Shown here: positions 18,520-27,278 of the stretch, in pieces
Layout: each line of letters opens with the position of its first letter
Position numbering within the stretch: the stretch's first letter is position 1
Source: Nocardia jejuensis NBRC 103114
GTDB taxonomy: Bacteria > Actinomycetota > Actinomycetes > Mycobacteriales > Mycobacteriaceae
Direction of reading: 5' to 3'
Length of the DNA: 64,000 nucleotides
Assembly: GCF_001613145.1 (NCBI RefSeq)
Contig: NZ_BDBU01000010.1
Location: 62,001-126,000, forward strand
The notes under the pieces: generated by a model
The model's database searches: none
The model's input: the letters and a program-made list of their open reading frames with translations, nothing else
What the model was told of the DNA's origin: nothing
Translations under genes and position numbers: made by a program

Positions 18520-19803
18520 ATGGCTGCTCCGCACGTGGCCGCTTCACATACGGAAACCGTTGTCGACGAACAGAACCCGGCCGTTCTCGAGGCCATGGTC
18601 CAACTCTTCGGACCCGAGGGCCGGGCCGATCCCTACACCCCGGCGCGCGTGCTGCGCGAAGCCGGACCCGTGCATGTCACGCCGCTGGGCTTTCCGGTCC
18701 TGACCCGGTACGAGGACTGCGCGGCGGTGCTGTCCACCACCGCGTGGAGCCACGCGGAAGAGGCGGGGCTCATGCACCCGACCGTCTCGCCGGAGAACGC
18801 GGCCGATGAGCTGCCCACCTCGTTCCTGTGGATGGAGCCGCCGGACCACACCCGGCTGCGCAACCTGGTCACCAAGGGATTCACCCCGCGCATGGTGACC
18901 CGGCTGCGGCCGAGGATCGAGCAACTCACCGAGCAACTCGTCGACAAGGCCTTGGCGGCGGGGGAATTCGACCTGGTCGAGTTCATCGCCTATCCGCTGC
19001 CGCTGATCATCGCGTGCGAGCTCATCGGCGTGCCGCCCGAGGCGTACGGGCAGGTGCACCAGTGGTCGCTGGATCTGGCGCGCGGCTTCGACCACGATTA
19101 CACGCTGCCGGAGGAGGCGCTGAAGGCCCGCAGCGCGGCCTCACGCGGGTTCATGACCTACTTCCGTGAATTGCTGAACGAGCGACGGGTGAACCCGACC
19201 GATGATCTGCTGAGCGTGCTCTCGCAGGTCGAGGACCGCGGTGATGTGCTGACCGAGCAGGAACTGCTCGCCACCTGCATCACCACCTTCGTCGCCGGGC
19301 ACGAGACGACGGCCAATCTGATCGGCACCGGCATGCTGCGGCTGCTGCGCTCGCCCGATCAGATCGAGCTGCTGCGCGAGCGGCCGGACCTGCTCGGCGT
19401 CGCGCCCGACGAACTGCTGCGGCTCGAGCCGTCGGTGCAGATCACCACCCGGGCCGCCACCCGGCCGATCACGGTGGCGGGCCACGACTTCGACAAGGGC
19501 GACGGCGTGGTCATCCTGATCAACTCGGCCAATCACGACGAGGCCGTCTTCCCCGATCCGGACCGCACCGACCTCACCCGGTACTCCGATCCGAAGAATC
19601 CGGCCAAGAAGCACCTCGGGTTCAGCCTGGGAATCCACTACTGCCTCGGCGCGCCGCTGGCATTGCTCGAGATGGAGATCCTGCTGGACGTGATCACGCG
19701 CAAAGTCGGTGCGCTGGAGCTGCTTTCGGAGAATCCGCCGTTCAAGCCGAATGTCGTCATCCGCGGGCTGGAGTCGCTGCCGGTGTCGTTCAAGGGCAAG
19801 TAG
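18520..19803 (+). CDS. Cytochrome P450 (last of the rightward operon)
   Basis: A 427-residue P450 with AGHETTANLIGTGML, ExxR in PDELLRLEPSVQI and C375 in [19 protein letters not shown]. Its start ATG follows AGGAGGACTGAT, a strong ribosome site, one base after the monooxygenase stop. It shares SFLWMEPPDHTRLRNLV and the FTPRMVTRL region with the first P450 of the operon. A 16-bp hairpin at 19853 closes the operon. Confidence 0.92.
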   Translation: MAAPHVAASHTETVVDEQNPAVLEAMVQLFGPEGRADPYTPARVLREAGPVHVTPLGFPVLTRYEDCAAVLSTTAWSHAEEAGLMHPTVSPENAADELPTSFLWMEPPDHTRLRNLVTKGFTPRMVTRLRPRIEQLTEQLVDKALAAGEFDLVEFIAYPLPLIIACELIGVPPEAYGQVHQWSLDLARGFDHDYTLPEEALKARSAASRGFMTYFRELLNERRVNPTDDLLSVLSQVEDRGDVLTEQELLATCITTFVAGHETTANLIGTGMLRLLRSPDQIELLRERPDLLGVAPDELLRLEPSVQITTRAATRPITVAGHDFDKGDGVVILINSANHDEAVFPDPDRTDLTRYSDPKNPAKKHLGFSLGIHYCLGAPLALLEMEILLDVITRKVGALELLSENPPFKPNVVIRGLESLPVSFKGK

Positions 19804-19852
19804 AACCGGACCACCCCTCCCCGCGCGCCGCCTCAACCGGCGCCACCGAAGA

Positions 19853-19890
19853 GCGAGAGCCGGGATCCGCCAACGGGTCCCGGCTCTCGC
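19853..19890 (+). terminator. Hairpin terminator of the P450 operon
   Basis: A 16-bp stem, GCGAGAGCCGGGATCC at 19853-19868 pairing with 19875-19890 (one G-U), loop GCCAAC. It has no long T run, as is common in actinobacteria. It lies 50 bp past the P450 stop. Confidence 0.7.
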
Positions 19891-19914
19891 GCGTGTGCGG
19901 GGGCATTGTCAAAG

Positions 19915-19946
19915 ATTCTTTACATGATGTCTGTAATTCTTTACAG
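19915..19946 (+). promoter_or_regulatory. Probable XRE operator: CTGTAA-N4-TTACAG and repeated ATTCTTTACA
   Basis: In an unusually AT-rich stretch before the membrane protein gene, ATTCTTTACA occurs at 19915-19924 and 19936-19945, 21 bp apart. The second copy is part of the palindrome CTGTAATTCTTTACAG (19931-19946). This is a fitting site for autoregulation by the small XRE protein encoded by the second gene of the operon. Confidence 0.55.
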
Positions 19947-19953
19947 TGAGTGC

Positions 19954-20379
19954 ATGCCCTACGAGGAGAAACGCACCTGGATCATGGGCGTCGCGGCCGT
20001 GGTCTCGTATCTCGTCTACCTGGTCGTGGTGCTGATTCGGGCTCAGGACGGCCCGCTGTCCGGGGTCGCGTACGTCCGGCCGCTGGTGTGGGCCGTCGGT
20101 GGTTCGATCGCGGTGTCGATCGTGGCGAGCATCGCGGTGTCGATCGGCTCGCGGGACGGTGATCGCAAGGATCAGCGCGATCTCGAGATCGACCGGATGG
20201 GGAACTGGGTCGGGCAGGCGTTCGTGGTGCTCGGCGCGGTGGCGGCGCTGGTACTGGCCATGATCGAGGCCGATCGGTTCTGGATCGCGAACGTGCTGTA
20301 TCTGGGCTTCACGCTCTCGGCCGTGGTCGGCTCGGTCGCGAAGGTCATCGCCTACCGGCGGGGGTTCTGGCCGTGGTGA
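19954..20379 (+). CDS. Small membrane protein paired with an XRE regulator
   Basis: A 141-residue protein from ATG 19954 (MPYEEKRTWIMGVAAVVSYL), with about four hydrophobic segments near residues 10-26, 42-63, 84-101 and 110-128. In-frame starts upstream would place the start inside the repeat-bearing promoter and are not favoured. Small membrane proteins next to short XRE regulators are a common bacterial pair of unknown role; the membrane partner may set the activity of the regulator. It overlaps the regulator by 4 bp. Confidence 0.7.
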   Translation: MPYEEKRTWIMGVAAVVSYLVYLVVVLIRAQDGPLSGVAYVRPLVWAVGGSIAVSIVASIAVSIGSRDGDRKDQRDLEIDRMGNWVGQAFVVLGAVAALVLAMIEADRFWIANVLYLGFTLSAVVGSVAKVIAYRRGFWPW

Positions 20380-20597
20380 AGTCGACGAGGGTCACCAACA
20401 ACATTCGCGCGCTGCGGTTTTCGCACGGCGAGATGACGCAGGCGGAACTCGCCGACCGCGTGGGCGTGACCCGGCAGACCGTCATCGCCATCGAACAGGG
20501 CAGGTACTCGCCGTCGCTGGAGATGGCGTTCCAGATCGCCAGGGTGTTCCGCGCGCCCTTGGACGAAGTCTTCGAATACCCGGAAGAAGAGTCGTGA
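20376..20597 (+). CDS. Short XRE-family transcriptional regulator
   Basis: About 73 residues, nearly all helix-turn-helix: NNIRALRFSHGEMTQAELAD, then RVGVTRQTVIAIEQGRYSPS and LEMAFQIARVFRAPLDEVF. This matches the one-domain HTH_3 regulators found beside small membrane proteins. GTG 20376 is used because it makes the typical GTGA overlap with the upstream stop; GTG 20373 is equally possible. It overlaps the reductase gene by 1 bp. It likely binds the palindrome upstream of the operon. Confidence 0.85.
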   Translation: MKSTRVTNNIRALRFSHGEMTQAELADRVGVTRQTVIAIEQGRYSPSLEMAFQIARVFRAPLDEVFEYPEEES

Positions 20598-21559
20598 TGA
20601 AGGCCATTACCCAGGACGCGTACGGCACCACCGAGACGCTCTCGTACTCCGATGTGCCCATGCCCGTAGCCGGTTCGGGCGAGGTGGTGATCCGGATCAA
20701 GGCGGCCGGAGTGGATCCCAGCGCCTGGCATCTGATGACCGGGCTGCCGTTGGTCGGCAGGCTCGCACTCGGGCTGCGCCGGCCCAAGATCCGGATCCGG
20801 GGCTGGGATGCGGCGGGCGTCGTGGACTCGGTCGGCGCGGGGGTCACCCGATTCGCGCCCGGTGACGAGGTGTTCGGGACCGTGCCCGGATCGTTCGCCG
20901 AATTCGCCTGTGCGGCGCCGGATCGATTGCAGCACAAGCCCGTCGGTCTGACCTTCGAACAGGCGGCGGCGCTGCCCACCTCGGGGATGACGGCATTGGC
21001 CGGGCTGCGCGACGCCGGGCACATCCAGCCCGGGCAGCAGGTCCTGATCATCGGCGCGGGCGGGGGAGTGGGGCACCTCGCCGTGCAGATCGCCAGACAC
21101 TTCGGCGCACACGTCACCGGGGTGTGCAGCGGATCCAAGACCGCCATGGTGCAGGCGCTCGGAGCCGATCGGGTCATCGACTACACCCGCGAAACCATCA
21201 CCGGCAGCTACGATCTCATCCTCGACATGGCGGGCAACCGACCTCTCTCGGAAGTCCGAGCGCTGCTGACCCCGACCGGCACCCTGGTCCTGGGCGGCGG
21301 CGAGAACGGCGGCCGCTGGATGGGCGGCACCGACCGGTCCCTGCGCGCCACCGTGCTCTCACCCTTCACCCGACACCGTCTCCGGGCCCTGCTGGTCCTG
21401 CCCAAACCCGAAACCCTCACCGCCGTAGCCGAACTGGCCGCCTCGGGTGCTCTCGTTCCGACTCTCGACCGGACCTTCGCCCTGCCCGACACCCCCGCCG
21501 CCATCGACTACCTCGCCACCCACCACCCCGCGGGCAAGGTCGTGATCGCCGTCGCCTAG
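20597..21559 (+). CDS. Zinc-independent MDR-family quinone/NADPH oxidoreductase
   Basis: A 320-residue medium-chain reductase (MKAITQDAYGTTETLSYSDV) without the zinc-binding cysteines of alcohol dehydrogenases. It has the GroES-like domain, then the NADPH fold QVLIIGAGGGVGHLAVQIAR (about 148-167). This group reduces quinones or alpha,beta-unsaturated carbonyls with NADPH. It is co-transcribed with the XRE pair, and could be the operon's output enzyme. Start ATG 20597 shares a base with the XRE stop. Confidence 0.82.
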   Translation: MKAITQDAYGTTETLSYSDVPMPVAGSGEVVIRIKAAGVDPSAWHLMTGLPLVGRLALGLRRPKIRIRGWDAAGVVDSVGAGVTRFAPGDEVFGTVPGSFAEFACAAPDRLQHKPVGLTFEQAAALPTSGMTALAGLRDAGHIQPGQQVLIIGAGGGVGHLAVQIARHFGAHVTGVCSGSKTAMVQALGADRVIDYTRETITGSYDLILDMAGNRPLSEVRALLTPTGTLVLGGGENGGRWMGGTDRSLRATVLSPFTRHRLRALLVLPKPETLTAVAELAASGALVPTLDRTFALPDTPAAIDYLATHHPAGKVVIAVA

Positions 21560-21667
21560 CCTCGCGCCCCCGGCGGCCGCCCCGCCGACCTGCTCGCCGC
21601 GACACCCCTGATCTCGCCGCGACAACCTTGCTACTGAGCCGCGACAACCCGTGCCGGTGAGCACAGC

Positions 21668-21704
21668 AGTGCGCCCCTCTGCCGACCAGGCAGAGGGGCG
21701 CACT
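21668..21704 (-). terminator. Perfect 16-bp hairpin terminator after the 33-codon gene
   Basis: AGTGCGCCCCTCTGCC at 21668-21683 pairs exactly with 21689-21704; loop GACCA. It begins 25 bp past the stop of the small gene at 21729-21830 on the minus strand. A run of T is absent. It may serve both strands, since the reductase at 20597 ends to the left. Confidence 0.7.
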
Positions 21705-21728
21705 CGCGTATTCCCGACGCGTCGGGTA

Positions 21729-21830
21729 CTACAGCGGCATCGGCCCGGACGATCCGCTGGAAGCCCACGCCCATGCCCCGTTCACACGGGACAGGAGCAG
21801 GTTGACGACGTCGAGGGCGGTAGAACCCAT
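21729..21830 (-). CDS. 33-residue small protein with a strong ribosome-binding site
   Basis: ATG at 21830 is preceded by GTGAGGAAGTTTC, a near-ideal Shine-Dalgarno site. The frame gives 33 codons, beginning MGSTALDVVNLLLSRVNGAW and ending GSSGPMPL, then TAG. The first half can form an amphipathic helix; the end is Gly/Ser-rich. A 16-bp terminator follows at once and a palindrome-bearing promoter region lies upstream (21923-21942), so it looks like a self-contained gene. I recognise no family. It is too short for common gene finders. The nearest neighbour is glcB, same strand but separated by its own terminator. Confidence 0.6.
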   Translation of the reverse strand: MGSTALDVVNLLLSRVNGAWAWASSGSSGPMPL

Positions 21831-21922
21831 GAAACTTCCTCACTGCAGATGGCTGTCGCAGCGCACCCTACCCACGCTCCGCCCCGCCCGAGCCCGTATC
21901 GCGCACCCCGCCCCGGCGCATT

Positions 21923-21942
21923 TGAGACACTCTTGTGTCACA
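21923..21942. promoter_or_regulatory. Inverted repeat TGnGACAC-N4-GTGTCnCA upstream of the small gene
   Basis: TGAGACACTCTTGTGTCACA has arms TG-GACAC and GTGTC-CA around a 4-bp centre. It lies about 95 bp upstream of the small gene's start, in the gap between it and the glcB terminator. It is TetR-site-like in size. Its regulator is not identifiable from sequence. Confidence 0.45.
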
Positions 21943-22032
21943 TTTCTCGGCCCACCCGTGCCCGCGCGAAGTGCCCGACCGCGCGGCCGGGTCCGTCGTG
22001 GTGGCTGTATCGCGTCCGGACCCGCGGACGAA

Positions 22033-22067
22033 GGAATCCCCCGTCCGAATTCCGGACGGGGGATTCC
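22033..22067 (-). terminator. Terminator of glcB
   Basis: Perfect 15-bp stem GGAATCCCCCGTCCG (22033-22047) with 22053-22067, loop AATTC, 31 bp past the glcB stop on the minus strand. Confidence 0.75.
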
Positions 22068-22097
22068 GTTGCTGCTCAGCCTGTTCGGCTGCGACGT

Positions 22098-24281
22098 TTA
22101 CACGCTCTTGTTGAAGGCCTTCGCCTCGCGGCGGCGGCGGTGCAGGATCGGCTCGGTGTAGCCGTTGGGCTGCTTGGTGCCCTCGAGGACCAGTTCCTTG
22201 GCGGCCTGGAAGGCGATGGAGGCGTTGAAGTCCGGGGACATCGGGAAGTAGCTCGAGTCTCCGGCGTTCTGGCGGTCCACGACCGGGGCCATGCGCTCGA
22301 GCGAGGCGATGACCTCGGCCTCGGTGACGATGCCGTGGCGCAGCCAGTTGGCGACCTGCTGGCTCGAAATGCGCAGGGTGGCACGGTCTTCCATGAGGCC
22401 GACATCCTTGATGTCCGGCACCTTGGAGCAACCGACGCCCTGGTCGATCCAGCGGACCACGTAGCCCAGGATGCCCTGGGAGTTGTTGTCCAGCTCCTGC
22501 TGCTTCTCCTGCGCGGTCCACTCGGTGGACTGCGCGAGGGGGATCTCGAGGATCTCCTCGACGGTGGCCCGGGGGCCGCCCTTGGCGATCTCGGCCTGCC
22601 GCTTGAACACGTCCACCAGGTGATAGTGGGTGGCGTGCAGGGTGGCGGCGGTCGGCGAGGGCACCCATGCGGTGTTCGCGCCGGCCTTGGGGTGTCCGAT
22701 CTTCTGGACCAGCATGTCGGCCATCAGATCGGGCATGGCCCACATGCCCTTGCCGATCTGGGCCTTACCGGGCAGACCCGCGGCGATGCCGGTGTCGACG
22801 TTCCAGTCCTCGTAGGACTTGATCCACTGCTGCGCCTTCATCTCGGCCTTGCGGACCATCGGCCCGGCCTCCATGGAGGTGTGGATCTCGTCGCCGGTGC
22901 GGTCCAGGAAGCCGGTGTTGATGAAGACCACGCGGTCCTTGGCGGCATGGATGGACGCCTTCAGGTTCACCGTGGTGCGGCGCTCCTCGTCCATGATGCC
23001 CACCTTGAGGGTGTTGGCGGGCAGGTCCACCACGCCCTCGACGGCGGCGAACAGGTCGTTGGTGAAGGCGACCTCGTCCGGGCCGTGCATCTTCGGCTTC
23101 ACGATGTAGATCGAGCCGGTGCGGGTGTTCTTCAGCTTGGTGTCGCCGTTGAGGGCGTGCTTGGCGGCCAGCACGGTGATCAGGCCGTCCAGGATGCCCT
23201 CGGGGACCTCGTTGCCGTCCTTGTCCAGGATGGCGTCGGAGGTCATGAGGTGACCCACGTTGCGCACGAACAGCAGCGAGCGGCCGTGCAGCACCAGGTC
23301 TTCGCCGCCGACGGTCTTGTAGACCCGGTCCGCGTTCATGGTGCGGGTGAAAGTCTTGCCGCCCTTGGACACCGACTCCGACAGGTCGCCCTTCATCAGG
23401 CCGAGCCAGTTGTGGTAACACAGGACCTTGTCCTCGGCGTCCACGGCCGCGACCGAGTCCTCGAAGTCCATGATCGTGGTGACCGCGGACTCCAGGACCA
23501 GATCCTTGACACCGGCGGTGTCGGTGGAACCGATGGGGGATTCGGCGTCGATCTGGATCTCGATGTGCAGGCCGTTGTGCTTCAGCAGGATCGAGGTGGG
23601 GTTCTCGGGCTCGCCCAGGTAGCCCACGAGCGCATCGCCATCGGCCAGGCCGATATCGGTGCCGTCCTCGAGTCCGACGACGAGCTCGCCGTCCTCGATC
23701 GAGTACTTGGTGGAACCGATGTGCGAACCGGTGATCAGCGGCACGGCGTCATCGAGGAAATTGCGCGCCCACTCGATGACCTTGTCACCGCGGACCCGGT
23801 TGTAGCTCGAGCCCTTCTCCGCGCCGTTCTCCTCGGAGATGGCATCGGTGCCGTACAGGGCGTCGTACAGCGAGCCCCAGCGCGCGTTCGCCGCGTTGAT
23901 GGCGAAGCGGGCGTTCATCACCGGCACGACCAGCTGCGGGCCGGCCTGGGTGGCGATTTCGGCGTCCACGTTCTCCGTGCCGATCTGGAAGTCGGCCGGT
24001 TCGGGACGCAGGTAGCCGATCTCGGACAGGAACTGCTTGTAGGCAGCCTTGTCGTAGCCGGCGCCGGGGTTGGCGCGGTGCCACTCGTCGATCTTGGCCT
24101 GGATGTCGTCGCGTTCTGCGAGCAGAGCACGGTTGCGGGGGGCGAGCTCGTTGATGACGGTCTCGGCACCCGACCAGAACGCGGCGGAGTCTACGCCGGT
24201 ACCCGGAAGTGCCTCGTTCTCCACGAACTCGTGAAGAACGCGCGCGACCTGGAGTCCGCCGACCTGAATCCGCTCTGTCAT
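22098..24281 (-). CDS. glcB: Malate synthase G
   Basis: A 727-residue protein of the exact size and layout of malate synthase G, which condenses glyoxylate with acetyl-CoA to malate in the glyoxylate shunt. It begins [20 protein letters not shown]. Recognisable blocks are [99 protein letters not shown] and the C-terminal [20 protein letters not shown]. It is cytoplasmic and stands alone with its own terminator. It is divergent from the SDR-TetR-FadE operon. In M. tuberculosis glcB also lies a few genes from the CNNM/guaB1/urease block. Confidence 0.97.
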   Translation of the reverse strand: MTERIQVGGLQVARVLHEFVENEALPGTGVDSAAFWSGAETVINELAPRNRALLAERDDIQAKIDEWHRANPGAGYDKAAYKQFLSEIGYLRPEPADFQIGTENVDAEIATQAGPQLVVPVMNARFAINAANARWGSLYDALYGTDAISEENGAEKGSSYNRVRGDKVIEWARNFLDDAVPLITGSHIGSTKYSIEDGELVVGLEDGTDIGLADGDALVGYLGEPENPTSILLKHNGLHIEIQIDAESPIGSTDTAGVKDLVLESAVTTIMDFEDSVAAVDAEDKVLCYHNWLGLMKGDLSESVSKGGKTFTRTMNADRVYKTVGGEDLVLHGRSLLFVRNVGHLMTSDAILDKDGNEVPEGILDGLITVLAAKHALNGDTKLKNTRTGSIYIVKPKMHGPDEVAFTNDLFAAVEGVVDLPANTLKVGIMDEERRTTVNLKASIHAAKDRVVFINTGFLDRTGDEIHTSMEAGPMVRKAEMKAQQWIKSYEDWNVDTGIAAGLPGKAQIGKGMWAMPDLMADMLVQKIGHPKAGANTAWVPSPTAATLHATHYHLVDVFKRQAEIAKGGPRATVEEILEIPLAQSTEWTAQEKQQELDNNSQGILGYVVRWIDQGVGCSKVPDIKDVGLMEDRATLRISSQQVANWLRHGIVTEAEVIASLERMAPVVDRQNAGDSSYFPMSPDFNASIAFQAAKELVLEGTKQPNGYTEPILHRRRREAKAFNKSV

Positions 24282-24389
24282 CTACTGCCTCGTTTCGAGA
24301 AAGCCGGATAAAAAAGTACGCCCGTCATGTTACTCGCCGGTATGCGTCGATATTCCCGGGTACCGGTCTTTCGGGTTTCTCGGCGGGTC

Positions 24390-24420
24390 TTGATTGTATC
24401 GTCCGGTACATTTAATGTAC
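24390..24420 (+). promoter_or_regulatory. Promoter of the SDR operon with an overlapping 15-bp palindrome
   Basis: A -35-like TTGATT (24390-24395) and a -10-like TAATGT (24413-24418) are 17 bp apart. The perfect palindrome GTACATT-T-AATGTAC (24406-24420) covers the -10. A related half-site, AACATTAAAT, follows at 24429-24438. The layout is that of a repressor site, and the TetR encoded by the second gene of the operon is the obvious candidate. Confidence 0.6.
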
Positions 24421-24463
24421 TGGGTGGAACATTAAATCGGTTCCGTGGACGAAGGTGCGATAC

Positions 24464-25210
24464 ATGGGAAAGTCCTTGTCGGACAAGGTGGTTGTGGTCA
24501 CCGGCGGTAGCCGGGGGCTCGGGCGCGAGATGTCGCTCGCCTTCGCCGAGGAGGGCGCGGACCTGGTGATCGCCAGTCGCAAGCTGGACTCGTGTGAGGA
24601 ACTCGCCACACAGCTGAGGAAGAAACACGGTGGGCGCGCCCTTCCCGTCGCCTGCAATGTGGGGGACTGGGACCAGTGCGACGCCCTCGTCGAGGCGGCG
24701 TACGCCGAGTTCGGGCGGGTCGACGTCCTGGTCAACAACGCGGGCATGTCGCTGCTGTACCCGAGTCTGGAGCAGGTCTCCGAGGGCATGTTCGACAAGA
24801 TCATCGCCACCAATCTCAAGGGGCCGTTCCGGCTCTCCGCGCTGATCGGGGCGCGCATGGCCGCCGCCGGGAGCGGATCGATCATCAACATCTCCTCGAT
24901 CGAGGCCGCGCATCCCGAACCGCTGGCCGTGCCGTACGCGGCCGCCAAGGCGGGACTCGAGGCGCTCTCGGGCGGCCTGGCCCGGACCTACGGTCCCGCG
25001 GTGCGGGTCAACACCATCCGCTGCGGGGCGTTCGACACCGATATCGCCAAGGCCTGGCCACAGGAGATGCGGGACCATCTGGCCCGGCAGACCACGCTGG
25101 GGCGGATCGGGGTGCCCGCCGATATCGTCGGCGCGGCGGTGTTCTTCGCCTCGGACGCCTCGGCCTTCTGTACCGGGGCGACCCTCGCGCTGGACGGCGG
25201 ATTCCGATGA
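24464..25210 (+). CDS. Short-chain dehydrogenase/reductase
   Basis: A 248-residue classical SDR from ATG 24464. TGGSRGLGREMSLAFAEEGA is the cofactor motif, VLVNNAGMSLLYP follows, and the active-site Ser and YAAAK (NISSIEAAHPEPLAVPYAAAK region) are complete. The end LALDGGF is typical of FabG-like enzymes. Operon partners, a TetR repressor and an acyl-CoA dehydrogenase, suggest a 3-hydroxyacyl or sterol/terpenoid side-chain oxidation step. Substrate unknown. Confidence 0.88.
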   Translation: MGKSLSDKVVVVTGGSRGLGREMSLAFAEEGADLVIASRKLDSCEELATQLRKKHGGRALPVACNVGDWDQCDALVEAAYAEFGRVDVLVNNAGMSLLYPSLEQVSEGMFDKIIATNLKGPFRLSALIGARMAAAGSGSIINISSIEAAHPEPLAVPYAAAKAGLEALSGGLARTYGPAVRVNTIRCGAFDTDIAKAWPQEMRDHLARQTTLGRIGVPADIVGAAVFFASDASAFCTGATLALDGGFR

Positions 25211-25860
25211 CGGCCGAGGTTCCGGCGCGGCGGCGCGGCCGCCCGCCCGCCTCCGAGGCCAGCCCGGGTGAGACCCGCGAGCGGATCCAGCAGGCCGCGC
25301 GGGAGCTGTTCGCGGAGAAGGGCTTCCACGCCACCAGCGTCTCGGAGATCGGCGATCGCGCCGGAATCCAGCGTGGCGCACTGTATTACCACATCGGATC
25401 CAAGGAGGAACTGCTCTTCCAGATCCGCCGCAACTACACCCAGCTCATCCTCGACGACGTCGCCCGCATCACCGACGCGGGCGGTGAACCGATCGCCATG
25501 CTGCGCAATCTGATCCGCAGCCACGTGCGGCTGATCGTCGAGCACCGGCACGACGTCACCATCGCCCTGCGCGATGCCGGCGCGCTCACCGGCGAACGCG
25601 CCGCGGACCTGCAGGAACTGCGCGACGGCATCCAGCGGCGCTGGCAGCGGGTGTTCGACGACGGGTACGCCGCCGGCGTACTGCGCACCAACGACCACGT
25701 GGTCACCCTCAGCACGGTGGCCATGCTCAATATGGTCAGCGCCTGGTACCACGCCGACGGCGAGTACGGGCCCGACCAGATCGCCGACGTTCTCACCGGC
25801 ACCATCCTCGACGGTGTCGCCGCACCGACCGCACACCCCTCGAAAGCGACGAAAGGCTGA
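25207..25860 (+). CDS. TetR-family repressor of the SDR/acyl-CoA dehydrogenase operon
   Basis: A 217-residue regulator starting ATGA over the SDR stop. After a basic tail (RRRGRPPASEASPG) comes the HTH: RIQQAARELFAEKGFHATSV, then EIGDRAGIQRGALYYHIGSK. The C-terminal ligand domain has the Rv-type VEHRHDVTIALRDAGALTGE stretch seen in regulators of fatty-acid degradation genes. It is probably autoregulatory, released by an acyl-CoA ligand, which is inferred from its neighbours. Confidence 0.88.
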   Translation: MTAEVPARRRGRPPASEASPGETRERIQQAARELFAEKGFHATSVSEIGDRAGIQRGALYYHIGSKEELLFQIRRNYTQLILDDVARITDAGGEPIAMLRNLIRSHVRLIVEHRHDVTIALRDAGALTGERAADLQELRDGIQRRWQRVFDDGYAAGVLRTNDHVVTLSTVAMLNMVSAWYHADGEYGPDQIADVLTGTILDGVAAPTAHPSKATKG

Positions 25861-25862
25861 TC

Positions 25863-27152
25863 ATGGCGTGGGATTTCGATACCGATCCGGAGTACCAGAA
25901 GAAGCTGGACTGGGTCGCGGAGTTCGTCCGGAACGAAGTGGAGCCGCTGGATCTGCTCTACCCGAACCCGTACGACCGCGACAACCCGGAGATCCGGGCG
26001 CTCATGAAGCCGTTGCAGGCCAAGGTGAAAGAGCAGGAGCTGTGGGCCTGCCACCTCGGCCCGGAGCTCGGCGGCCCCGGCTACGGGCAGCTGAAACTGG
26101 CTCTGCTGAACGAGGTGCTGGGCACCTCGCTGTGGGCGCCGCTCGTATTCGGTTGTCAGGCGCCCGATTCCGGCAATGCCGAGATCCTCGCGCACTTCGG
26201 GACGCCGGAGCAGAAGGCGAAATACCTGCAGCCGCTGCTCGACGGTGAGATCGGGTCCTGCTACGTCATGACCGAACCCACCGGCGGCTCGGACCCGACC
26301 TCCTTCAAGACCCTGGCCGTGCGCGACGGCGACGACTGGGTCATCAACGGCGAGAAGTGGTTCAACTCCGCCGCCGAGCACGCGGCCTTCCACATCGTCA
26401 TGGTGGTGACCGATCCGGAGGCCGAACCGCACAAGCGGCTCTCGATGTTCATCGTGCCGGCCGGGACGCCCGGACTCGAGATCGTCAAGAACTTCGCCGT
26501 GCCCGGATTCAGTGAGCACGAAGGACATCTGCGCTTCACCGATGTGCGGGTGCCCTCGGATCACCTGCTGGGCGCGGAGGGTTTGGGCTTCGTCGTCGCG
26601 CAGACCCGTCTGGGCGGTGGCCGCGTGCATCACGCCATGCGCACGGTTGCCCTGGTGCGCAAGGCATTCGACATGATGTGCGAGCGGGCGGTCTCGCGGC
26701 CCATGCGCAAGGGCGTGCTCGGCGGATTCCAGCTCACGCAGGAGAAGATCGCCGACAGCTGGATCGAGATGGAGCAGTTCCGGCTGCTGGTGCTGCGCAC
26801 CGCGTGGCGCATCGACAAGGAGCAGGACTACCGCAAGGTCCGGCACGACATCGCCGCGATCAAGGTGGCGATGCCGAAGGTCATGCACGACATCGCCCAG
26901 CGCGCCATGCACCTGCACGGGGCCATCGGCGTGAGCACCGACCTGCCGTTCACCGACATGATGAACTACGCGCAGGTCATGGCGATCGCGGACGGGCCGA
27001 CCGAGGTGCACAAGATCACCCTCGCCAAGGAGGTCCTCAAGACCTACGCGCCCGCGGATCCGGTGTACCCCAGCGGATATCGGCCGCTGCTGCGGGAGAA
27101 GGCGCGGGAACTGGTGGCGCAGCGGTTGGAGCACGCGGTCGGGAACCTGTAG
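25863..27152 (+). CDS. Acyl-CoA dehydrogenase
   Basis: A 429-residue enzyme two bases downstream of the TetR gene. FAD-site motifs are SCYVMTEPTGGSDPTSFKTL and WVINGEKWFNSAAEHAAFH, and the C-terminal four-helix domain has QRAMHLHGAIGVSTDLPFT and MAIADGPTEVHKITLAKEVL. The DGPTEVH end is as in the ACAD10/11-like and FadE branches that act on long or branched acyl-CoA. It catalyses alpha,beta-desaturation of acyl-CoA. Substrate is unknown, but regulation with an SDR suggests one dedicated degradation pathway. Confidence 0.9.
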   Translation: MAWDFDTDPEYQKKLDWVAEFVRNEVEPLDLLYPNPYDRDNPEIRALMKPLQAKVKEQELWACHLGPELGGPGYGQLKLALLNEVLGTSLWAPLVFGCQAPDSGNAEILAHFGTPEQKAKYLQPLLDGEIGSCYVMTEPTGGSDPTSFKTLAVRDGDDWVINGEKWFNSAAEHAAFHIVMVVTDPEAEPHKRLSMFIVPAGTPGLEIVKNFAVPGFSEHEGHLRFTDVRVPSDHLLGAEGLGFVVAQTRLGGGRVHHAMRTVALVRKAFDMMCERAVSRPMRKGVLGGFQLTQEKIADSWIEMEQFRLLVLRTAWRIDKEQDYRKVRHDIAAIKVAMPKVMHDIAQRAMHLHGAIGVSTDLPFTDMMNYAQVMAIADGPTEVHKITLAKEVLKTYAPADPVYPSGYRPLLREKARELVAQRLEHAVGNL

Positions 27153-27167
27153 GTCCCCACCGCGGCA

Positions 27168-27199
27168 GGGCACCGGGGACGACTCGGTCGGCGGTGCCC
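27168..27199. terminator. Possible terminator between convergent acyl-CoA dehydrogenase and response-regulator genes
   Basis: GGGCACCG (27168-27175) pairs with CGGTGCCC (27192-27199). An alternative stem GTCCCC/GGGGAC (27153-27158 and 27175-27180) overlaps it. It lies in the 126-bp gap between two converging genes. Confidence 0.4.
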
Positions 27200-27278
27200 G
27201 ACCGCGTGGGTGTTCGCGCGCGGCAACGATGGTCACGGGCTGAACGAGGTGTCCAGGGACGGCGCCTCGGCAGTCATG

